NCBI GenBank assembly: GCA_020650975.1
Contig: JAIPMN010000265.1
Coordinates: forward strand, 1-57,923
Reading direction: 5' to 3'
DNA length: 57,923 nt
DNA from: Apostichopus californicus
Lineage: Eukaryota; Echinodermata; Holothuroidea; Aspidochirotida; Stichopodidae
The notes beneath the pieces were generated by a model. The model did not search any database. It was given only the letters and a program-made list of their open reading frames with translations, and was not told where the DNA came from. Position 1 is the stretch's first letter. Each line of letters starts with the position of its first letter. Shown piece after piece: positions 1-10,900 of this stretch. Both the position numbers and the translations under genes were made by a program.

Positions 1-160
1 ATATACTGACACTTGTGTCTTAGGCCCCTCACACGATAAATTCAGGATCCGTCCCTGGTTCGATAATAATACATTCGTGCATATTTGTGTAATATAAAGG
101 ATTTTAGTCCATCTATGTTCGTGTAAACAAATATGTCATTATGCTATGGAAGATTATTTA

Positions 161-669
161 CGGTTGTGCACTGGCGGATCCAGGGCCTTTGTTTGGGAGG
201 GGCCAAAGTGGCGTTAGAGTGATATGGGGGAGAGGTCTAAGGGGAGGGGGTGAAAATTTTCTATTGCTGAATGCCCTCAGATGCAATTTGGTGCGACAAA
301 AGTGTACAATGGTGATGTTAATTTACTTCAAAAAAAATGTTTCCCAGGTGTAATTTTCTAAAATATTTATAAAACAAAGTTGGGATCATCTTTCGCAAGA
401 AATTTTATTTTTCATAGGTTATAAATTTCTTACAACCAGCATGTAACTGCAAAATGGTGATAAACTGTAAATCCTCATGCCCATACATTTAATTTTAAAC
501 CAGAAAACGAAAAGGTTTAGACTAGTCTACCACTGCTATTCCTCACGATTTTTTAAATTTCCAATCATATGATTTAGCGGATGTTCGGAAACACTTTTTG
601 GCTCACCTTTGGGGAGGGGTCATGGTCCCCGTTGGCCCCCCCCCCCTTGGATCCGCCAGTGCGGTTGTG
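161..669. mobile_element. hAT-type MITE with 8-bp target duplication
   Basis: A non-autonomous DNA element occupies 169-661. Its ends are inverted: CACTGGCGGATCCAGGG on the left and the complement of CCTTGGATCCGCCAGTG on the right. The 8-mer cggttgtg directly flanks both sides (161-168 and 662-669). An 8-bp duplication with a CACTGGCGG-like terminus is typical of hAT-superfamily elements. At 493 bp and without a transposase frame it is a MITE. The interior has G- and C-runs near the ends and is otherwise AT-rich. Confidence 0.85.
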
Positions 670-1940
670 TGACGTTTGTGTGTAGGCCTGAACAGTCTTC
701 ATATGTCGTATTAGGCTAAGATGCAATATACAACAATGCCACGAAATTGATAGTAATTTTTACCAGCCATCGAGTATAGATATTAGATACTATTCGAGAT
801 TATCTTGTGTAGATTTGTTCAAAACATTGAGTGAAAACAATTTAATTCTATTCATATATCTATAAAAAAAAAAACATCGTCACCCAAACTATTTTCAAAT
901 TAACTCTCTACAAATTCATGCAACAAAACATAAATGATATATGTAACTTTGTCTACTGTTGCTTTATTGTTTGAAATCAAACTTTATCAAATTATAATGG
1001 ACTTGGATTACTCTAAATCGTGACAAATCGCTTGCTTACAAACAAGCCTATATAGGCAGTTTTCTACAGATCAGCTTTACAATGACTGTTATCTTTTCAA
1101 AGTAAAATATCAACATAAATATTTGATTTGGGTGCACTGTTTTCAATTAACACGGCACTAATCTGCTTCCTTGTGACGGTTAACTCGTGTTCCCCATCCA
1201 TCCACCAAAATATCATGAGTATCATTCTGGAAAGCCTCGAAGCAATTACCTCTTTCTTTAGTAAACAGATTATAAAACAATGGTAAATTACTAAAAAAAA
1301 AATGGTATTGTTATTATCATATTTGTCATGACTCCCCTTAAGTTCTCATTCAGCTTGCACTCTCATGAATTCCAAATAACTTGAAATCCAATCTTGTGAA
1401 TATTTATGCTGAGACACACACTAAGTCTAATTCAGAATTGTTTCACGTTTCGTGGTTTTCTTGTTTTTTTTTTGTTTTTTTTTACGGTTTATTTACTTTT
1501 TGTTGTTGTGTTGTAGTGTTTTTTTTTTAAATTCTAGTGTCCATCATATGTACATATGGATGTTTTCTATATCAGACACCTGTATTGACTTTTTTGTCCA
1601 TGTTTATAAGAAAATCAATTTTTTGAATATGAATAATTTAATTGAATTTGATTGTGATGTCAACAAGATCATATATAGGCCCAGCTAGAATTTGTTTCTT
1701 CAAACCATTGGCTCTTGTCTAATTCCTAACTTTTTACCGTTTAAATTTCACTTGTTTATATTTTGACACCGACTTAAACTGAATGGTGAACTCTCATATG
1801 ACATGCATACAGCATGTCAACCCCATGAAAAAATCATTTGTTAAATGTTAGCTGATCGAAACCAGTTCGGCGTGTGCGCACGCGTATATAGATCGTGACT
1901 ATTACAGTAGTCAACGTTTTCTGTCTTTTCATCATTTCAG
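670..1940. other. AT-rich non-coding stretch
   Basis: No convincing exon, RNA gene or transposon terminus is seen here. Short T-runs and A-runs are frequent. It is either intergenic or an intron of the gene whose 3' exons follow at 1941. Confidence 0.5.
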
Positions 1941-2781
1941 AAGTCTACCTCTCTTACCAAGGAAAGTCTTTCACCCTTGACGACGTAAGTGATTACTTTC
2001 GAATGAACTATTTAAATTGACATCTTTTGATTATCAGTTCAACATCTGATTCGATTATTTCTCAATTGAGGGCGTTGTGGTCAAGTGGTTAAGGCAGTGG
2101 ACTTGTGATCTAAGGATTACAGGTTCGAGCCCTGGCCAGATCATTGCGTTGTGTCCTTGGGCAAGGCACTTTATCTCCATTGCCTCTCTTCACCCAGGTG
2201 TATAAATGGGGACTTGCGAGGTGACTTGTAAATATAGTTGCGTGCGCCGGTTTGTGGCTGCACCCTATGGGGAGTCCCCCAGGGGACACGTGGCTGTGGT
2301 GCACTGTTGTGCCCAAGGAGAGATTGTTTGAATTGTGCACACTTTGGTGTGTAGGTGTGACAAGTTACCAATGACCAGGGTTAATTGTAAAGCGCATAGA
2401 ACTTGTGGATTGTGCGCTATATAAATAACGGCGTAATAATAATAATAATAATTGTTGACATTTTTTCCCATGGAAAGCGATGGCAGCTTTGCACTCCTAT
2501 AGAACAACTTCCTACCTTGAATTCCCTGTCACGAGAGTTTCACGGTGTACCCGTTAAATGAAAGCAGAAAGTAGTTAATTTCATGACATGTAGACCTACT
2601 GGAAATAAGATTCATGCATAGAAAATTCTTCACATTCAGCTCAAGACATCTGTTTAATTCGATTACGGATTGGTTGCCGTCTCTTCTTCAATCAAATAGT
2701 GATACTTTCAAAATTCGGTTTTAAATAATTGTCTAAGTTGTTGTGTTTTGCCTACAGTACATCGCATCATCGGTTGGATGA
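1941..2781 (+). CDS. 3' end of an unidentified gene (two terminal exons)
   Basis: Two short exons join in frame. The first is 1941-1984, with acceptor tttcatcatttcag and a perfect donor gtaagt. The second is 2758-2781, with acceptor ttgcctacag and stop TGA at 2779-2781. The joined C-terminus reads VYLSYQGKSFTLDD then YIASSVG and stop, preceded by one split codon. What supports it is the strong splice sites at both ends of a 44-nt open segment and the matching phase (2, then 0). I do not recognise the protein, and upstream exons are not visible, so they may lie outside the window. The 773-bp intron carries a SINE. The sequence could still be a chance pairing of splice-like sites. Confidence 0.42.
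2069..2452 (+). mobile_element. tRNA-derived SINE, apparently full length
   Basis: The head has a Pol III A box at about 2078-2094 (TGGTCAAGTGGTTAAGG) and a B box at 2122-2132 (GGTTCGAGCCC), as in tRNA-derived SINEs. A body of about 250 bp follows. The 3' end is GTAAAGCGC, then GCGCTATATAAAT, then an (AAT)n tail at about 2435-2452. The same GCGC...TATATAAAT...(ATT)n ending occurs on the LINE at 6445-6905, suggesting the SINE borrows that LINE's machinery. I could not see a clear target-site duplication. Confidence 0.82.
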
Positions 2782-3561
2782 AGTTTCAGTTGAAACCAGA
2801 TGGCTTTTGAAGAGTGGTTTACAAAATATCAATTTGGAAAGCGACTTTTTTTTTTTGGTTTATTTCATTTAGTTATTAAAATGTATTATTACTATGGTGT
2901 TTTTTTTCTTCAAATTAATAATCTTCGTGGAAAATTTTCGTTAGTTTTATGTACCATGTGCATTTGCACTCCATGGTAGTTAAATGTTAGTTATACGCAT
3001 GAGCAGAACAGAAAACAAAGAAGACGAAAAAGAGAGGAAAGAAGAAAAATGCCTTCAAATTTGTGCGTATATCGTGTTCCGGAGCTAATTGATTCATTGT
3101 AATTATACTTATCGCAACTTTTTCTTTTTGAATATGGTCTTCACTATATTGCTGTTCATTGGTGTTTGAAATTATTTTACCGCAGAATTACTTTTCATGA
3201 ATTAGGGGATTAGAACTTCTGGAAATTATCAACTTACCTGCAGTTTCAACTTACATGTTTTAATTTTATATTTTATTTTCCTTGTTTTAAAGCTAAAGTA
3301 TAATGAAGCATAATGAAGCATTACATAAAGTATCGGATATTGCATATAGAGCGTATATTAGAGAGCAGAAAGGTCAATTGAAAACACAGGGAAACACGAC
3401 CTAAACCACAAAGCCTAAAAAGTGTTTACTGTAACAAATACACTTTAATAATTGGATGATGCGGGCCTTTTATAAGGTGGTGGGACCGTGGGACCTGTGG
3501 CCACGTATACGGTGGTAGATGTATGCAAGAGTGACTTGTAGATATAATGGGACTTGTGGAT
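2782..3561. other. 3' flank of the upstream gene, non-coding
   Basis: Probable 3' untranslated sequence and flank of the exon ending at 2781. It holds long T-runs and an ATTAAA-type signal near 2874. No further exon is supported. Confidence 0.35.
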
Positions 3562-3935
3562 TTGTGGGAGTCGTATAGATGGGGAACTGTGTGGGACTTT
3601 TCAATGGCTATAGGGGTTAAACTGAGTACATGAAACTCAAGGTCAAGCTAAACACTCAACGCGATGAACGGATCTTATTCTCTATGGTATGCGACTGGAG
3701 GTATATACTCTATATAATATTCTCATCTCTAAATTCTCCATATAAGATCATTGTGGGAGTCGTATAGATGGGGAAGTGTGTGGGGCTTCAATGGTTAAAG
3801 GGAAGGGGTTAAACTGAGTACATGAAACTCAAGGTCAAGCTATATATACACTCAACGCGATTAACAGATGTCATTTTCTATGGTTTGCGTCTGGAGGTAT
3901 ATATACTCTATATATAATATTCTCAACTCTCAATT
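3562..3935. repeat. Tandem duplication of about 190 bp
   Basis: Two diverged copies start at 3562 and 3751. Both begin tgtgggagtcgtatagatgg and share ttaaactgagtacatgaaac, a stretch with caaggtcaagct, and ggaggtatatactctatata. Copy differences are small indels and substitutions, so this is a direct duplication and not an inverted element. Confidence 0.8.
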
Positions 3936-4112
3936 TCAGTGTGCAGGTATCTAAGCCTTGCAGAGGCTTTTCCACAGATAAAAGCTACCCCCATTTTTAA
4001 ATATTTTGGCGTGAACTACGAGTTGTAGTCAAGTTGATACAATTGTCATGAATTTATGTAAATTAATTTCTTGAATTCTTCGATTGGCATGATAAAAGGG
4101 TAATAACTGATT

Positions 4113-4193
4113 ATAACTGGTCTATAAACAATACAATATATAACTGGTCTATAAACAATACAATATATAACTGGTCTATAAACAATACATAAC
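4113..4193. repeat. Three-copy 27-bp tandem repeat
   Basis: The unit ataactggtctataaacaat plus acaatat occurs three times in a row (4113, 4140, 4167). The copies are nearly perfect and the last degenerates in its final bases. Confidence 0.9.
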
Positions 4194-4916
4194 ATTTATC
4201 TTGTTGCTTTCTTTAACTGTTGTCAAATGGGATGGAATTTGTGGGACGGGAGGGATTTCTCCAAATTTTGTTTAAGAAATAGGATACATGTATGAGGTTT
4301 TTTTCACAAACTAGGGGGGGGGGGGGGAGACCGCTTGTCAACTTGCTTTCGAATTTCATAATGACCGGAAAATCAATGAAATAAAGTAGCACCATCGACT
4401 GGTCTTGAGGGATTGAAGTACCCGTTTCCCGCTCCAACTCCCATCCTATTCAACCCCGCTTTGCCCTTTCCCCCGGCAGTAAATAAAAAAGACAATAGGA
4501 ACATGAACCACCAATTAAGCGGTATAATGGCTATATAGTGACGGGAGCTCCATCGGAATCTAGCTTTATTGCATTATCAAAACGACCTAAAATGAATTGT
4601 TAACTTATTTCAAGTTTCAAATCAAGTATATTCAGGTAGCATACATACTAGTTGAATGCTCACAAAATTGCTAGAAATTTAGATTTAGTTAATAAAAAAA
4701 ACCCCCTCTTCTTATGGCTCTATATGTAACACTATGAAAGGTAAACATAACAATGTGTACATCATGGAAACAACCAGTACAAAGGAAGGTGGAAACCATT
4801 TCCTATAATGGCACACAGTTTCGATAGTTCCTTACATTCGAAAGTCGAAACAACCAGACGGTCTTTTGGTGGTTGGGGCGGAGGCGGGGATATAATTGTT
4901 TGTGTTTACAACAAGA
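4194..4916. other. Non-coding intergenic stretch
   Basis: It contains a 14-base G-run at 4314-4327 and low-complexity AT sequence. No gene or transposon end was recognised. Confidence 0.4.
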
Positions 4917-5058
4917 GATTTGATTTGATTTTATTCGCACTCAGATTGTTCAAAATACAAAAATATTACAAAGACAAAATAGACAAAAAGGACGGAATAG
5001 AAAAGAACAAAAAGAGTAACAGGAGCTAAACCCATTAGGCTGACAAAACGTCAGCCCA
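4917..5058 (-). mobile_element. Non-LTR retroelement 3' end with (AAATC)n-like tail
   Basis: On the - strand this ends in GAATAAAATCAAATCAAATC, a microsatellite-like tail typical of LINE or SINE 3' ends. The segment is almost identical to 28092-28239, with only a few substitutions in about 140 bp. It is therefore a dispersed, recently active repeat. No reverse-transcriptase frame remains. Confidence 0.7.
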
Positions 5059-6444
5059 TTTCCAATGGGGCCCTATACTATAGACGAAAAATTGCACATT
5101 GAATGGAAAATACTAGGGAACCAATAAATAAGACACAAAAACGAAGATATTGCACAAAATACTGAAAAGTGCCTCCCTCTCCCCCACCCCCATAATTACA
5201 TGAGATTCTTCCTTAACTCAGCTCCAAAAAGATGAGAAGACTTAGTAAGATGACTCTTGGGTTTGAACGTTTCTAGGCCTATATGCACTGATCTGTAATG
5301 TTCATGCACCGCGTTATCACGCAACATATGCAGACGGACGTTTAAAAAAAAAACAATTGGGCGTAGTTGTTGTTGGCTCAAAATCACCGTGGCTGGAAGA
5401 CTACCTCGTGGACACAAAATCCCCCCAAATGATAATTAAAGATTACGAGGTTTACGCCCCAGGCTCTGTCATCCTGCCCGGACCCTTCTATATTTGAAGA
5501 GTCCGCTTCGATGACCCCAGTTCATCCTTTCCTGTATGAACTCCTTTATTGCATTTGACCCTAGCCACCACGAAAGTGTAGCCCCTTACCTTCTTCGTTC
5601 GGGGAAAATTTTGAATTCTCTCCCCCACCCCTCCCCCGCCCCAGCCCCATTTAACACACACGCCTTCCAAATCCTTGCACGTCACTGTCTGGCCTTTTAT
5701 ATCGAGAAGGACAATTATTTCATAACAGATTTACGATGCAACATTTACAACAATGGTACAATCATTTGTAAAAACGTCTGTCCAAACTATGCCATTCGAA
5801 CACCATGTATACAGTGCAGATTTCGTGTAATGGTCACGTTTCATTGTTCTAACTTCTGACGTAATCGGGATTCCCCTTCTTGCATTGCAACCACTGAAAG
5901 GGGTTAGAGGTCAGTGATTGCAACTGACTGACTGTCGGACGGAACCCACAGTTCTAATTGAATGTATTAATTTCTGTGACCGAAACTGGCATTTGTGTGC
6001 AGGGCTAGAGTACTATACGTTATGTTATAATAGAGGTGATTTACCTTCGAAACGTGATGTTATTGTTAACTTAATTTTAGCTTTCGGCTCGATTTTGTTG
6101 ATCATTGAAGAAGGATCGAGAGATTCTAAATTTGGATGTTTGTTTAAAGTATTACCGAAGAAGCAATCCACGGTATTAAATCTAAGTTTTTTCAACCACA
6201 CTTTGCGTTAGTTCATAAGTGCTTAGGCCTACTGCATCATAACTGTAGCCTAATGTTAATTACGCCTTACCCTAGGCTATGTCTATGATCATGAACGTAC
6301 AGTAGGGATATGATCTAGCATTCTACGTTAATAACATCAAAGTTACACTAGAGAATTCAGATGCCCAACTAGTAGTTTGGCTTTACACACACATGTTTAC
6401 AATTCAAATGCTATATTTTGGTAGGAAGTCTCCATTTTGTTATT
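5059..6444. other. Non-coding intergenic stretch
   Basis: Small open frames occur here, but they have no recognisable family, splice context or codon signal. C-rich runs lie at about 5622-5650. I see no supported feature. Confidence 0.4.
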
Positions 6445-6905
6445 AACCGTGTCAATAATAAAACTAATATTAATAATAAATTACATTTATATAGCGCATA
6501 ATACAGTGTTTCAAAGCGCTTTACAAATTAGGAAAGAGACATAGGAAACCAAGGGAAAAAAAGGAAACTAGGAATCAAACATATGTTTTAAGTTGTCTCT
6601 TGAAAATACAAAGGGAGGAAGAGTCACAAACGTGAAATGGGAGTTTGTACCAAAGAGAAGGCGCAGCGACAGAAAAGGCACGATCGCCATAATGAGTGCG
6701 GGTACGTGGAGAAGGAGTTAAGTGCAAATGCGCATGATTGGAAGAGCGAAGCGTAACTGTAGTTGACCAACGCAAAGGAGTAAGAAGTTCAGTGATATAT
6801 TGAGAGGCAAGCCCGTTGATCGCTTTGTACGTGAGAAGTAGGATCTTAAACTGTATGCGCTAAGAGATGGGAAGCCAATGCAATGAACAGAGTACAGGAG
6901 TGATG
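6445..6905 (-). mobile_element. Decayed LINE: reverse-transcriptase C-terminal end and 3' tail
   Basis: Read on the - strand from about 6895, the frame gives HWLPIS, a stop codon, then RIQFKILLLTYKAINGL, later RTRTHYGDRAFSVAAPSLW and FKRQLKTY, then a stop at 6575. These are hallmark motifs of the C-terminal region of LINE reverse transcriptases of the L2/CR1-like group. One in-frame stop shows it is dead. The 3' sequence continues TTGTAAAGCGC, then GCGCTATATAAAT, and ends in TTATTATTAATATT. The element is truncated at its 5' end. Confidence 0.85.
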
Positions 6906-7433
6906 TTTCAAGCATACAAAACCAGCAGACGAAAAAACAAACAGTCATTAAGGCTAGGCTAATAACCAAATGTGGCCTAGGTCTAGGTATCTTTGAGTTG
7001 AGGGGAAAGGACTAATAATATCAAGCAAGAATATAAAAATATATATGATGGTATATGATAATTTAATGGTGCTGAGATCACAATTGTTCTTTTACTTTAG
7101 AATTAGTAATAATGAGTCTCTTTGCTTTTGCTTTGTGGTTTGGTTCTATCCTCCAACTATGTAAATTCAATGCACTGTTTGATTAGATTATATACCAGAA
7201 TAAGATTCATGAGCAAGTACTTGTAAATTTTAAGGTCCAGAGATATAGAGCTGTTACTAATCAAGAGAAATGACCTTAACGTTGTGCATTCATGTATTAA
7301 ATGCAGTTCCAGTAATGAGATAAGTATTTCATACATTAAAATATCCGCCCTTTAGTAAGACTGCAGTTCGTTTTTGGCCACTGCCCACTTCTTCACCTTT
7401 CAAGGTGATTAGTCTGGAACATCAGCCGGTGTG
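6906..7433. other. Upstream flank of the caspase gene
   Basis: AT-rich sequence between the dead LINE and the putative caspase leader. No TATA box or coding exon can be assigned with confidence. Confidence 0.35.
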
Positions 7434-7545
7434 TTACGTAATCAATTTGCCAAGCCTAGCAAAGGGAACAAGCATGGAAAAGTCATTTGCACAGCTCAAA
7501 TTTTCCGCCATCTACCACGATCGCCTATTAAAATGCCTGAGGCAG
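7434..7545 (+). promoter_or_regulatory. Putative caspase promoter element and 5' leader exon
   Basis: A palindromic TTACGTAA (7434-7441), a bZIP/CRE-like site, lies upstream of a good donor at 7546 (gaggcag then gtaaac). A matching acceptor, tttcttaacag, ends at 7843, four bases before the caspase ATG. This suggests a noncoding leader exon ending at 7545 spliced to 7844. Two ATGs in the leader (7473 and 7534) are not in frame with the CARD start. The transcription start is not defined by sequence alone. Confidence 0.35.
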
Positions 7546-7847
7546 GTAAACTGTTATGGCAGTGGTATTAAAGGGAAGGAGTGCTTCGAAATACATATGT
7601 GACATTCCTTTTTCTTTGATGGTGTAAACTTCAGCTGATCTCATTAAGGCTGTATAAGTTAAATGAATGCAAATTAAAGTAACATGCAAATTAACCATAT
7701 ACTACCATACTTATCTTAAATATTGATGGTTAATTTATGACACAATGCGATTAGATGTTGTTTTTTCATTTTGATAAAATTTCATGTCTGCCAATTTTGC
7801 TTTGGTTTTTAAATGCTCTTGCAATATTTCAATTTCTTAACAGCATT

Positions 7848-7979
7848 ATGGACCAACGACACAGAAAAGCCATCAGGAAAAATCTTGTGAACCTCAGCAC
7901 AGATTTAGACTTTCCAGCTTTGACACCTCACCTTCTTGAAGCTGATATATATCCAGAGGGGAAACTAGATGTCTTTGAA
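7848..7979 (+). CDS. Caspase exon 1: CARD helices 1-3
   Basis: Codons 1-44, phase 0 to 0. The ATG was chosen because CARD homology begins exactly at MDQRHRKAIRKN and an acceptor-like tttcttaacag precedes it by four bases. The donor is gtaatc, a weak but usable match. Using it joins LDVFE to AIISKP, which restores a continuous CARD. Confidence 0.88.
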
Positions 7980-10900
7980 GTAATCAAGCTAACCGTTATT
8001 TCAAATGTTGTTGACCTGTATACTGCTTTCCAATTAAATATTCCTGATAGGTGTTGCCCTTAGCATCCATTTGTAATGAAACAGTATAGACACAGACTGT
8101 GGAAATGTTCAACTCATCAAGCATCTCAGAATTTCTCTTCACAGTTTTTACAATTTGGCTCTAAGTATTAAGCTCATTATCATCCTCAAAATATGCTTAT
8201 AAATACCTAACTAAGGTCATGAAATGTTTTGCCAGATGGCAGCTTGTATATAAATAAAACAGAATATGGCAATATGTAGACCTACTGGTTGTGCAGGTCG
8301 TCAAAATAACATTGTTTAGACATCCAAGATAATGAAAAAACTAACATACAGGGCAACATTTTAATTTTCATCAGAGACGATAAAAATTCTGTTTGGACAT
8401 TCAAAATCAGCTTTGGAGGTCGTCTGGCCTAGGACTAGTTATTATAATACTAGTATAATTCAGATTGTAGTGTAACTCAATTACACCAAACAGGTTAAAT
8501 GATAACTGGCATCATTCTTCATCACTTTGTAGATAATGTAACAAAACCAAAATATTGGTAGGCATATGATCCAACCCAAGGGGAGTTTTATTGGCCCAAA
8601 GTTGGTGTTCTATTTACCAAACCTACACGTCTCTCCAATAGTGTGCATATATTGATCATGTTTTGTTACTTTGGTATGTTGTTTTTGGACAACCAGGTCA
8701 ACAACCTTAAAATTTGCCCTGACATAGCTAACATTGCTGTGTAATTAGTTGTATTTGACGAGAAAAAAATGTGAGTGAAACAGAGAAAAACAAAAGAGGC
8801 CTTCTGGTCAAAAAAAGAACTTTCTTAAAATAGTTTATACATTTTTAATGAAAATCCTATTTGATTGAATGTCAATTATATGCTTCCAAAGTGCTTCAGT
8901 AGTACAATAATTAAGATTAACATTTCATTATAGACTGACATGCCAGGCCGTTTTATAATAATTACATGAAACAGCTGTGAGAACCTTTGTGAAATACACT
9001 GATTTCACAAATTATTGTCTGCATTCCAAAAACAAACACAGAGTGGGGGGGGGGTGGGCTATTTCCTATCTTGTGTAAAATGAAATCAGTGTTAAGCAAT
9101 CATGTCAATTAAAGCACAAAATAAAATTAAATAGTAATATCATGTTAATTTATTTCATGTAGTACTGATATATATTTCTTGACTTCCTTGCAGGCTATTA
9201 TATCAAAGCCCAAACAGAATACAGACTTCTTGACAGACATACAAAGAAGAGGCCCAAAGGCTTTTGGAATCCTCATAAGAAGCCTTTGTGCTACACATCA
9301 AGAGCACTGTGCTAATTGGTTGGATCCACAGTGCGAAATTGTGCGTCCAACGCCCCCTATTTCGTCAAGTTCCACACAACCCAGTGACCAACTCTTTCAA
9401 AGGCCTTATCCAAGGGATGAGACAGACCAGCCTGGTCAAGGTTATTACCCAATTCGTTTTCTCCTTTAATTTCTTTCCCCCTCGTCAGGGCTCAGTCATG
9501 GATTAGTCGTGGCAGGTGTACAGGGCAACCTCTTTAAAATCGTGGAAAGAGAAACCATAGAAAATAGAGACAAGTCTAGTTTAATGTGTGATGCAGGACA
9601 CAAGGGAATAATTCCAAAACAACCTGTTCTTGCATTTTTTGAAACAGTTTGATCAAACTTACAAAGTGTTACTCAAAATAAGATTGCAAATAGTCAAACT
9701 AAGAAACCCTCGTAGATTTTTCCACCTAGTGGATGTTGATGAGGAAGTAGATAAAAGGATAGTCTGATGACCGACTGAAGGGCAACCCACACGCAAATAA
9801 CATCCTGGTCAACATTTTCATCCAGTTCCTACGATACTGATACTTGAAAATTGTGACAGTTTGTACCTGAAGTGAAATTGAAAGCAAACAATGAAATACA
9901 AATGTTATAATTTACTTTATTTTTGCTTCATTGTTGGAACCTTGGATTGGTTACAGTTCCAAATTCCAACTTAAGGGATTTAAATGCATTGAAGACTCGC
10001 CCCAAACCGCGTGCGGCCATCTGAAAAGTTAACTTTCTGTTGCTTGCAAGTGACGTTTTGTTCGTGTCCAGAAAATACACACACAGCTTGCTACCGTCGG
10101 TAATTAGACACTAGTGTACAGTCAGTACATACAGCTGCGGTCAATACCCACAGCACAGTGTATAACGATACAGCGATGGACACCTCAGGTCCAGCTAAAG
10201 ATAACAAGGTATCACGTTTCATTACTGTCTGCATTTTGTAGCGACACAAACAAAACGTCACTTGCAAGCAACAGAAAGTTAACTTTTTCAGATGGCCGCA
10301 CGCGGTTTGGGGCGAGTCTTCAATGCCTTTAACAGTGTTGTGACATTCTGTACTATCTCCATTTGACATTTTTCAAATGTTCCAAGTATTTTGCATATTT
10401 GTTATCGTGATATAAAGGATATTCCAGTATAGTAAAAGTCTTTGTTGTGAAAGTTCTAGTCAAACCTTTATCACTGCTTCTTCATTATTTGACAAAATCA
10501 ATGAAAAGATATCCCATTCATAAACTGGAAATCATTTGGGTTGCAGATAATTATGATTATCTTTATTGTCAGCTTGTAAGATTGCCTTTAAAAAGTAAAA
10601 ATAAAAGTGATTGGTTTATTTGGGCTTTATTTCCTTCTTTCTTTCAGGTGCAAGTTCTAAACCATGGGAAAGTAAAGATGTAAGTTAAATTTTGTTTATC
10701 TTCAAGTATTTTATGTTTATTAAAGCAGCTGTCGGAGTTTCTTTGGTGTTTTTGCCTCTGAATCAAAACCTTTTGAGTACACACTCAACAATAAGGTATT
10801 GAAGTAATCAAAATAACCAAATGTTCTAAATCTTTTCACCAAATGAATGTTATAGCCTTGTGAGTAAATGATTCCATTGGAGGATGGAACATCATTTTTC

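Noticed and set aside
2069..2140. Functional tRNA gene
   Set aside because: The A and B boxes belong to a SINE head. The sequence continues into a SINE body and an (AAT)n tail, and the cloverleaf is incomplete.
5536..6211. 107- and 97-codon + strand frames
   Set aside because: No family resemblance, no splice signals, and interrupted flanks. They are consistent with chance in non-coding DNA.
7405..7602. 65-codon frame upstream of the caspase as its true N-terminus
   Set aside because: It cannot be spliced in frame to the CARD start at 7848, where family homology begins exactly at the ATG.
10091..10369. 92-codon - strand frame and 72-codon + strand frame
   Set aside because: Both lie inside the inverted-repeat MITE and reflect its near-palindromic sequence.
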